Source of the DNA: CAYWVR01 sp964461715
GTDB taxonomy: Bacteria > Planctomycetota > Phycisphaerae > FEN-1346
Length of the DNA: 11,875 bases
NCBI GenBank assembly: GCA_964461715.1
Contig: CAYWVR010000057.1
Location: 1 to 11,875 of the forward strand
Direction of reading: 5' to 3'
Both the position numbers and the translations under genes were made by a program. The notes under the pieces were generated by a model that searched no databases, was not told where the DNA came from, and was given only the letters and a program-made list of their open reading frames with translations. Position 1 is the stretch's first letter. Each line of letters starts with the position of its first letter. Shown piece after piece: positions 1 to 5,793 of the stretch.

Positions 1-3000
1 GCAACTCATCGGCCTTGAAGCACGGTCCCTTCACCACGGCCGCCAGCAGCCGCCCCTGGGCGGGGTACTCGGCAATCGTGGCTTCCAGTACCCACAGCAG
101 TTCAAGAAGCTCCGTCGTAAACTCACTTGGCCAGCCGCCCAGCGTCGCCGGTGTGATTTCGTCCAGGGGCGAAGACTTCTTGCCCTTGGGCTTCTTCATC
201 CGATACGCCAGCCACGATTGAACAACCTTCAAGCCGGATACTTCAAAGCCGTACACGTCCGGGGCGACGGGGCCAAACTCGCCCGTCCCGACGTGCAGGG
301 TTTTCGTCGCGTCGTTGTATTCGTACTTCTCCGGGTAGTCGGCCTGGGCAGCGGGCACAGCCTTCTTGCACTTGGCCGCGCCTTTGGGCACTTGCCCGGC
401 GTGCCTGCCTTTGGGCACAAACCTTTGCCCATAGGTATGCAGCCACAGCAACTTCGTCCCCACGTCCGCAACCTGGGCGAACAAGCCCGCGTCCTTGGTC
501 AAGGGTACGCGAAGCTCGCGCGTGCCCAGTTCGGCGGCGAACCTTGCGGTAAACGCCGGCTGCGCCAGGACGCCGTAAACGTAGGCCAGAAAATCCTCCG
601 GCGTCACCTTCCGACCGTAGGCTTCGGCCAGCACGTCCAGCAGCCCCGGCAGGATGTTCGCTTCTTTTCCGGCGGCGTCACGGTACAGGGCGATTGTGTC
701 CTTGCCGCCGTACGAACCCTTGAAGTGGTGGAAGTCTGGCACAAAGATACTGGCAGTCAATGCCGGACCGTCCCCAAGCACTTGCCACAGTTGGCTTGTT
801 ATGAACACTTGTGATGATCTCGCGGGGTTCCCGGCGACTTCCCACAGAACCGGCTTCATAACGTCCCCGACGCGGCTATCCGCAATCACGAATTGCCGGT
901 CTAAGGACCGAAAGGCATAGCGGACGGTAGCGGGGCATGGCTCCCTTGGGGGCAAGCTCGCAATGGGCTTCGCTCGATCCTGCCCGGCAAGAAGGGGCGT
1001 GCATGACTTGTCAACTTTCCTGTCGCGGCTTTCCCTGAATGCAGCGGAACGGTTTGGGGCCTTCAACAAGCCACGCCAACGGGCCTCCAACGTTGCCACG
1101 TCGGGCGCAATCGGCCATGACCTGAAAAGCTGCGAACCGGAATGTTGCCAGGGGAAAAGGTCCCTGATTATCGGCCAACTGAAGTAACCCCCTTGCCCAC
1201 TCGGCAAGAATGACGCGGCCCATTCATCGGGGCAGTCTTCCCAGGTGAAAGAAGCGAAGTCGGCCACGGCGTCCAGGGCCTCTAGCTTCTCGTCGCGCGT
1301 GCCACCAATCCGCGCGTAATGCACCTTGGCCGGCGCGTCCCGCTTGGCCTTGCCGCAGCGGACGGCGACGGCGATTGCCACGGGTGTTTGAATGGCGAAG
1401 ATGTTTTCGTCTTTCCTCCCGCCACGGCCTTCGCCGCCCAGGTCCAGAATCCAGATTTCATCGCACAGCCGGCGCATGTGTTCGCGCATGCCGCAAAAGG
1501 CGTCACTGAAAAGGTAACTCGACGCGCTGATGAAGCTCGCCACGCCCGGCCCGGCGGCGGTCTTCGCCTCGAAGACCTTCCACAGCGCCCAGCGCCAGAA
1601 GTAGACGTACAGGTTGTACAGCCATTTGGCGTGTACCCCATGCCCGCCAGCAATAACCGGGTCCAGGAAGTCCTTGAAGATCGCCGCCGTGCCCTCCCCG
1701 TCGTCGCCCCAGCGTACCCAATGGCCCGTGCGGGCCTTGTTGGTTTCGTCGGCGGCTTCGTGGCGGTCGTATGGCGGGTTGCCCAGGCAGACAATGACGG
1801 GCACGGCGGCCTTGACCTTCAGGGCCTTGGCGTGTTGCTCGGCGATGGGCTTCAGGTAGAACGGCAGCGCGGGCGGCGGCGTGTTGGGGCCTTCCAGCGT
1901 GTCGGTCAGGTAGACGTGGCTTCCGCCGGCGGGCAGTTTCGCGCCCCTGTCGGCCAGCGCCCGGCTTACGCGAAGTTCCGTGACGGCGAACGGGCCGACC
2001 ATGATTTCAAAGCCGTAAATGTTTTTGGCCAGGGCCGACGCCTGCCCCGGCACGGCCCCCGCGCCTTGCTGGGCTTCCACCTTGCCCAAGGCGTGGTCGA
2101 TGACGCCGAGAAGGTACGTGCCCGTTCCGGCGGCGGGGTCCAGGGTGATAACACCCGGATCGGCGAAGCCCAGGGCCTTGCCCAGGCGGCTGGTCAGCAG
2201 GTCGTCAATCAGGCGGACCTGGGCGCGGACCACTTCAACCGGCGTGTAGTACGCCCCGGCGTCCTTCCGCAACTTGGGGTCATAGGCGGCGAGGAAGTCT
2301 TCGTAGAAGAAAAGCCACGGGTCCTTCTTGCCGCCGGCGGCCCTCAGCACGCCCCGGGGGACTTCGCCGACCACGCGAATCAGCAGGTTCAGGGAAGCGG
2401 AGATTTCCGCCTGGGCGTTCAGGTCGGTCAGCACTTGCAGGGCGCGGGAAAGCAAGCTGTGCCCGGCGGCCAGGCCGGCTTCGGCGCTGGCCAGGTCCAG
2501 CGGGTCCGCGCCTTCGCTTCGCGCCAGCAGCAGGGCGAAGGTGACGGTTTGCGCGTAGGCGTCGGCGAATTGTTCGTCACTCGCGTCGGGAAACAGCAGT
2601 TGCCGCCAGTCCTTGGCAAGCTGCACCAGCGGCGACGCCGGGTCCTTCAGCGCGTCGGTCACGTCGTCGCGCAGCATCCGGCAGAGGGGCGCGAGCAGGG
2701 CGGCCAGGTCCTTGACGGCCTTGGGGATGATCGGCTGCCAGGAAAGAAAGTCGGCCAAGAGGTTGCCGAGGGCGGCGGCGTCGGTGGCGCTGGCGGCCTT
2801 TCGGCCGCCTGTGGCCACGTCGCCGGAGAGGCGGACCACCGGGCGGACGGCTTCACCGCTCCGGTACAGCCCCCAATCGTTGCCGTCCGAGTAGAGAAGG
2901 TTCGGTATGGCCTTGAAGCGCTGCCACTGCTCGCGGTTGTGGCCGGTGAACCGGGCGGGGTTCGCCCCGACGCCTGGGGCCTTGAGTTCGACGTAACCGG

Positions 3001-3244
3001 CCAGAAACTTTGCGGCGTGGACGGCGTAATCGGGCTTGCCCAGCCGCCCGGCCAGGCGGGTTTCGCCGGTCGAGACGACGTGCCCCTTCTGCCCGGAAAG
3101 AATGTGGCCGGCTTCCTGCATGAAGGTTTCAAACGGGCCGCGGAGTTGATCTTCCGGTTCGCCTGCGGTCAAGGTGTTCATCTTGGCCGTTACAGTCTCG
3201 GCAAACTTCCGCAAGGCGGGCAGTATCGCTTTACCGTCGGGCAT
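1..3244 (-). CDS. Type ISP-like N6-adenine DNA methyltransferase with N-terminal PD-(D/E)XK nuclease motif (3' end off the left edge)
   Basis: Reading the minus strand from ATG at 3244 gives 1081 uninterrupted codons to the window edge. Residues 1-145 hold a PD-(D/E)XK nuclease signature: PDYAV at 71-75 and VELKAPG at 85-91, giving D72, E86 and K88. A helical region follows. The methyltransferase core is of the gamma order: motif X GAYYTP (330-335), motif I DPAAGTG (369-375), motif IV NPPY (489-492), which marks exocyclic-amine (adenine) methylation. Roughly 650-1081 match the type ISP specificity half, including VYGFEVSGLKVVQSWL. The protein ends ...FKADEL at the edge; relatives stop soon after, so few residues are missing. 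It lacks the helicase of true type ISP enzymes (about 1,580 residues) and is built more like MmeI (nuclease, helical, methylase, recognition). It probably methylates and may cut a specific DNA site. The start follows a TAA by 9 nt; GGAG lies 12 nt upstream. The methylase call is firm; cleavage activity is inferred. Confidence 0.9.
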   Translation of the reverse strand, partial: MPDGKAILPALRKFAETVTAKMNTLTAGEPEDQLRGPFETFMQEAGHILSGQKGHVVSTGETRLAGRLGKPDYAVHAAKFLAGYVELKAPGVGANPARFTGHNREQWQRFKAIPNLLYSDGNDWGLYRSGEAVRPVVRLSGDVATGGRKAASATDAAALGNLLADFLSWQPIIPKAVKDLAALLAPLCRMLRDDVTDALKDPASPLVQLAKDWRQLLFPDASDEQFADAYAQTVTFALLLARSEGADPLDLASAEAGLAAGHSLLSRALQVLTDLNAQAEISASLNLLIRVVGEVPRGVLRAAGGKKDPWLFFYEDFLAAYDPKLRKDAGAYYTPVEVVRAQVRLIDDLLTSRLGKALGFADPGVITLDPAAGTGTYLLGVIDHALGKVEAQQGAGAVPGQASALAKNIYGFEIMVGPFAVTELRVSRALADRGAKLPAGGSHVYLTDTLEGPNTPPPALPFYLKPIAEQHAKALKVKAAVPVIVCLGNPPYDRHEAADETNKARTGHWVRWGDDGEGTAAIFKDFLDPVIAGGHGVHAKWLYNLYVYFWRWALWKVFEAKTAAGPGVASFISASSYLFSDAFCGMREHMRRLCDEIWILDLGGEGRGGRKDENIFAIQTPVAIAVAVRCGKAKRDAPAKVHYARIGGTRDEKLEALDAVADFASFTWEDCPDEWAASFLPSGQGGYFSWPIIRDLFPWQHSGSQLFRSWPIAPDVATLEARWRGLLKAPNRSAAFRESRDRKVDKSCTPLLAGQDRAKPIASLPPREPCPATVRYAFRSLDRQFVIADSRVGDVMKPVLWEVAGNPARSSQVFITSQLWQVLGDGPALTASIFVPDFHHFKGSYGGKDTIALYRDAAGKEANILPGLLDVLAEAYGRKVTPEDFLAYVYGVLAQPAFTARFAAELGTRELRVPLTKDAGLFAQVADVGTKLLWLHTYGQRFVPKGRHAGQVPKGAAKCKKAVPAAQADYPEKYEYNDATKTLHVGTGEFGPVAPDVYGFEVSGLKVVQSWLAYRMKKPKGKKSSPLDEITPATLGGWPSEFTTELLELLWVLEATIAEYPAQGRLLAAVVKGPCFKADEL

Positions 3245-3253
3245 AGCGGAAGG

Positions 3254-3510
3254 TTACTCCGTTTGGGGTCCTTCGGCAAGCGCAGGACTTTTCCGGGCGT
3301 CAATTTGGCGCTTCCGGCCGGTGGTTTTGGCCTTGCCGGGCCGGGGCTTGCTCTGGCCACGGGCGGCGGGTTCGCGGGCCTGGGGCTTGCCGTCGCCGTC
3401 GGCCGGGGCGGGCAGGGCCTTCTTTGGCGCGCGGCCGTTGGCGGCGGCCATGATCGCGTCGGCGGCGGCGTTGACGCTTGCCCGCACGGGGTCCAGGTCC
3501 AGGCGGGCGT
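3254..3510 (-). pseudogene. Remnant of an integrase 3' end (duplicated C-terminal tail)
   Basis: The sequence from 3510 down to 3404 is a near-identical copy of the end of the integrase gene (4259-4153): 104 of 107 bases match at a constant offset of 749. It encodes ARLDLDPVRASVN...KKALPAP, the residues just after the integrase catalytic tyrosine. The tyrosine codon itself reads CAC (His) here. The frame then continues into a different Pro/Ala/Lys-rich tail and stops with TAA at 3254-3256, 9 nt before the methyltransferase ATG. A GTG at 3487 could start a 77-residue product, but no Shine-Dalgarno or domain supports it. It lacks all the catalytic residues, so it cannot recombine DNA. It is best read as a gene fragment left by duplication or by replacement of an older integrase. 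Its longer tail may be the original ending of that gene. Confidence 0.75.
3404..3510 (-). repeat. 107-bp direct repeat, copy 1 (integrase tail)
   Basis: This copy matches 4153-4259 with three substitutions (at 3428, 3432 and 3479) and no gaps. The two copies are in the same orientation and enclose the toxin-antitoxin pair. Similarity falls off sharply beyond both ends. Confidence 0.93.
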
Positions 3511-3544
3511 GGGCAGCCGCATAGGTTCTCGCATCGCCGACATA

Positions 3545-3808
3545 TCACAGCCCTCGGTAAACGTCTTTGCGGTGGGCGACGCGGACAACGTACACGGTCA
3601 GAATCCTATCCACGATCTCGTACACGATTCGATAGTCCCCCACGCGGATACGGTAGGCGTCTTCGGCCCCGACGATCTTCCGCACGCCGTCGGGCCGGGG
3701 TGTGTCGGCCAAGTCCGCAATGGCGGCCATTACCCGGCGCTGGTCGGGCTTGGGCAGACGGATAATCTCCTTCCGTGCGGAGTTCTTGATTTCCAGGCGA
3801 TAGGGCAT
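3545..3808 (-). CDS. RelE/ParE-family toxin
   Basis: This 87-residue basic protein has the layout of the RelE/ParE superfamily: an N-terminal MPYRLEIKNSARKEI strand-helix, then LPKPDQRRV, a PRPDGVRKI turn, the core strands AYRIRVGDYRIVYEI, and a C-terminal VRVAHRKDVYR strand. The paired arginines in YRIRVGDYRIVY and the C-terminal HRKDVY are family hallmarks. RelE-like members cut mRNA on the ribosome and ParE-like members poison gyrase; the sequence alone does not settle which, although the motif set is closer to RelE. The ATG immediately follows the antitoxin stop codon with no gap, so the two are translationally coupled. Its TGA stop (3545-3547) is in the same reading frame as the integrase-tail remnant downstream. 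It probably stabilises the mobile element. Confidence 0.9.
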   Translation of the reverse strand: MPYRLEIKNSARKEIIRLPKPDQRRVMAAIADLADTPRPDGVRKIVGAEDAYRIRVGDYRIVYEIVDRILTVYVVRVAHRKDVYRGL

Positions 3809-4051
3809 CTACAGGCCAAGTTCCTTCTTGACCTTCGCAAAGGGAATAGACGGCTCTTTCTTAGCCGCGCGGATCGCCTCAAGGTCCAGATTGTCTTCCA
3901 TACGCTCCAGCAGTTCCAGGTCTTCCACGGGCACAAGGGCGAAGAGCTTCTTTCCCCGGCGCTCGACAATCACGCGCTCGCCCCGAAGGGAAACGCGGTT
4001 GCCCAGGTCGGCCAGGTGTTCGCGGGCTCCGGTAATCGGTATGGTGGTCAT
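3809..4051 (-). CDS. Phd/YefM-family antitoxin
   Basis: The product is 80 residues. Its N-terminal part (ITGAREHLADLGNRV, then GERVIVERRGKKLFALVPVEDLELLE) is the Phd/YefM fold: a DNA-binding dimer in which the residue run before VPVEDLELLE forms the sheet. The C-terminal third (residues about 50-80, with LDLEAIRAAKKEP) is acidic to mixed and should wrap the toxin. GGAG lies 8 nt before the ATG. It neutralises the RelE/ParE-type protein encoded directly downstream and should repress its own promoter, as Phd-type antitoxins do; a dyad lies 27-46 bp upstream. The gene begins 56 bp after the integrase stop and therefore may have its own promoter. The base composition here looks lower in GC than in the neighbouring integrase and methylase, which hints at separate acquisition. 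Confidence 0.9.
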   Translation of the reverse strand: MTTIPITGAREHLADLGNRVSLRGERVIVERRGKKLFALVPVEDLELLERMEDNLDLEAIRAAKKEPSIPFAKVKKELGL

Positions 4052-4077
4052 AGTCGGCGCTCCAATCTATCCTTCCG

Positions 4078-4097
4078 TACGAAGTGTACGTTTCGTA
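4078..4097 (-). promoter_or_regulatory. Candidate operator of the toxin-antitoxin operon
   Basis: TACGAA (4078-4083) and TTCGTA (4092-4097) form a perfect 6-bp inverted repeat around an 8-bp centre that itself contains GTAC. GTACG also occurs twice as a direct repeat (4077-4081, 4086-4090). It lies between the integrase stop and the antitoxin start, where a Phd-type autorepressor would bind. I see no convincing -35/-10 pair. Confidence 0.45.
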
Positions 4098-4107
4098 AGT
4101 TCGGCGG

Positions 4108-5358
4108 TCAAGGGGTTTCTTCGGCTTTTCTGGCGGGGGCCTTGACCTTCTTCGGGGCGGGCAGGGCCTTCTTTGGGGCGTGGCCGTTGGCGGCGGCCAT
4201 GATCGCGTCGGCGGCGGCGTTGACGCTCGCCCGCACGGGGTCCAGGTCCAGGCGGGCGTAAACGGCCGTGGTGGCGACGTTCTTATGCCCCAGGCTTCGG
4301 CCGATGATGGACAGGCTCGCCCCCGTCGCCGCCTGCCAGCTTCCCAGGGTCCGGCGAAGGTCATGTAGGCGCAGGTCCTTGATACCGGCCCGCTTCAACA
4401 GGTCCTTCCAAGGCTTTTTCGGGTCGGTGACGTGCCCGGTCTTGCCCTTGCCCGGAAAGACGTAGGGGCTTTGATCTTCGGGGGCCAGGGCGGCGTTGTC
4501 GTCGGACCGGCGCTGAAGGATTTCCACGGCCTGGGGCGGCAGGACGCACAGTAGCGGCTCTTTGTTCTTAGACTCGGCTTCCGGTATCCGCCACAGCCCC
4601 CGCATTAGATTCACGTCCGCCCACTTCATCGACAGGACGTTGGCACGGCGCGCCCCCGTGAGAAGGGCCACGGTGAAAAAGTCACGCCACAGCGGCGGCG
4701 TCTTTTCGTCGCCCAGGGCGTCAAAGAAGGCTCGGAGTTCATCGGCCCGTAGGAAGCGGTCCCGTGACTGTTCCTTGAAATGCTTAACGCCCTTGGCCGG
4801 GTTTCCACCGGTGTACCCCAGGCGGGTGGCGTGGTTGAACATGGCCGACAGCAGCGCCAGCATCCGGTTTGCGGCGTAATGGCCATTCTCGCGGCCGATC
4901 TTGGCATGAAGGGCCGTCACGTCGGCCGGGCGGACTTCGGACAGCTTGCGGGCCTTCCAGCGGGCAAGGTAGCGGCCATACTGGGCTTGATCTTCCTTCC
5001 AGGTCCGTTTGTAGGGTTTGGCGTGGCCGTCCAGGTACAGGGCGAATAGCTCGCCCAGGGCCGTTTCGCCCCGCGCCTTGCGGCGGGCGTCGGCCGGGTT
5101 GTCGCCCTGGGCAAGCTGGCCGGTCATCCGGGCAACTTCCTTGCGGGCCTGTTCCACGGTGACGCCGGGAAACCGGCCGATCTTCAACCGCGTCGGCCGG
5201 CCGCCCATGCGCTTGTAGAGTTCAAAGGACTTCACGCCCGTATCCCAAACGCACAGCACAAGCCCCGGCGTCTTGGTGTCGGCGTAGTAGACCCGGCCGG
5301 TGGCGGGGGCGGGCAGGCGGTCGATGGCGGCTTGTGTGAAGTTGATCTTGTGGGCCAT
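4108..5358 (-). CDS. P4-type tyrosine recombinase/integrase
   Basis: The 416-residue protein inserts and excises the element at the tRNA. The N-terminal part (about 1-85, starting MAHKINFTQAAIDRL and including the YYADTKTPGL block) is the DUF4102 arm-binding domain. A helical core-binding domain follows (about 97-190), then the catalytic domain. Active-site residues visible are R237 in TGARRANVL, K264 near ESKNKEP, H332 and R335 in LHDLRRT, H358 in LGHKN, and the nucleophile Y367 in TTAVYARLD. The set is complete, so it is probably active. The start at 5358 is chosen because GGAG lies 9 nt upstream and relatives begin here; an in-frame ATG at 5409 would add 17 residues without family support. 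The tail after Y367 is Ala/Lys/Pro-rich and is duplicated at 3404-3510. The att site lies about 190 bp upstream. Confidence 0.95.
   Translation of the reverse strand: MAHKINFTQAAIDRLPAPATGRVYYADTKTPGLVLCVWDTGVKSFELYKRMGGRPTRLKIGRFPGVTVEQARKEVARMTGQLAQGDNPADARRKARGETALGELFALYLDGHAKPYKRTWKEDQAQYGRYLARWKARKLSEVRPADVTALHAKIGRENGHYAANRMLALLSAMFNHATRLGYTGGNPAKGVKHFKEQSRDRFLRADELRAFFDALGDEKTPPLWRDFFTVALLTGARRANVLSMKWADVNLMRGLWRIPEAESKNKEPLLCVLPPQAVEILQRRSDDNAALAPEDQSPYVFPGKGKTGHVTDPKKPWKDLLKRAGIKDLRLHDLRRTLGSWQAATGASLSIIGRSLGHKNVATTAVYARLDLDPVRASVNAAADAIMAAANGHAPKKALPAPKKVKAPARKAEETP
4153..4259 (-). repeat. 107-bp direct repeat, copy 2 (inside the integrase gene)
   Basis: This is the partner of 3404-3510 with 104 of 107 identities. 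It begins inside the catalytic tyrosine codon (4258-4260) and covers about 35 codons downstream. It is the functional copy. Confidence 0.93.
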
Positions 5359-5374
5359 TTTCCTTGTCTCCGGG

Positions 5375-5536
5375 GCGTAGCGCCGAATCAGTGAGTTTGG
5401 GCGGCTCAAAGTTCTGCGCTACGCCTGCGCTACACTCACGGTCAAGAACGGTCAATTTCAGCGTAGCGCAGAATAAGCTATTCCGCCGCAACTGCAAGGA
5501 AAACAAAGGCTGAAGAATAAAGGTCAATCAGTGAGT
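5375..5536. repeat. Repeat cluster upstream of the integrase (probable arm-type or regulator sites)
   Basis: Four copies of GTAGCGC or its complement GCGCTAC lie at 5377-5383, 5416-5422, 5427-5433 and 5463-5469. The outer two of the last three belong to a perfect 13-bp inverted repeat (5412-5424 and 5461-5473) with a 36-nt spacer. GGTCAA occurs at 5440-5445, 5450-5455 (10 bp apart, within ACGGTCAA) and 5522-5527. An 11-bp direct repeat AATCAGTGAGT lies at 5386-5396 and 5526-5536. Such clusters beside att sites usually bind the integrase N-terminal domain or an excisionase, and some may control the integrase promoter. Confidence 0.7.
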
Positions 5537-5551
5537 ATCCCCGGACTCTAA

Positions 5552-5598
5552 GACTCTTAATCAGCGGGTCCGGGGTTCGAGTCCCTGGTGCCCCACCA
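5552..5598 (+). other. att junction: 3' half of tRNA-Lys(CTT)
   Basis: From the 3' end: CCA (5596-5598), discriminator A, 3' acceptor strand (5588-5594), T arm with stem 5571-5575/5583-5587 and loop TTCGAGT (5576-5582), a 5-nt variable loop, 3' anticodon stem (5561-5565), and anticodon loop CTCTTAA (5554-5560) with anticodon CTT (5556-5558). Upstream of 5552 the sequence cannot form the rest of the anticodon stem, D arm or 5' acceptor strand. It is therefore a tRNA fragment, as left by integration of an element into a tRNA 3' half. Because the fragment is on the plus strand and the integrase lies to its left, the element is to the left, the chromosome to the right, and the intact tRNA should be beyond the left edge. 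Confidence 0.88.
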
Positions 5599-5793
5599 CC
5601 TTTCCTTTGGCCTGAGGCGGGCGGGCCGACCGGTCCCTCTTGAGGTGCTTACCTCCGGCGTGCGCGAGCCGCCGTCCGGTCCGCGACGCCTTCCGGGCGA
5701 AGTAACTCGAGAAGAAGTAAGCACGTGAAGAAGGGAAGGGCCATGAGCCCCGAGCGCAACAGCGCGGGCTTGCCCGATCCGTCATGAGGCCGG

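Noticed and set aside
1..3244. DISARM methylase (DrmMI) or BREX PglX
   Set aside because: The C-terminal half matches type ISP specificity sequence, and no DISARM or BREX partner genes are visible; genes beyond the left edge could change this.
1319..4261. A 980-codon open frame on the plus strand
   Set aside because: It is codon-aligned antisense to the methylase, integrase remnant and toxin-antitoxin genes, which share one frame. It has no family motifs, while the opposite strand has many. High GC explains the lack of stops.
5359..5409. Longer integrase starting at the ATG at 5409
   Set aside because: The extra 17 residues do not fit the family start, and the ATG at 5358 has GGAG at 9 nt.
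5522..5598. A complete tRNA-Lys gene
   Set aside because: Sequence left of 5552 cannot form the 5' acceptor strand, D arm or full anticodon stem.
5726..5788. Short reading frame from GTG 5726 (MKKGRAMSPERN...) as a lost signal peptide of the STN-like protein
   Set aside because: It has no hydrophobic core and stops at 5786-5788 in a different frame; joining it would need an unsupported frameshift.
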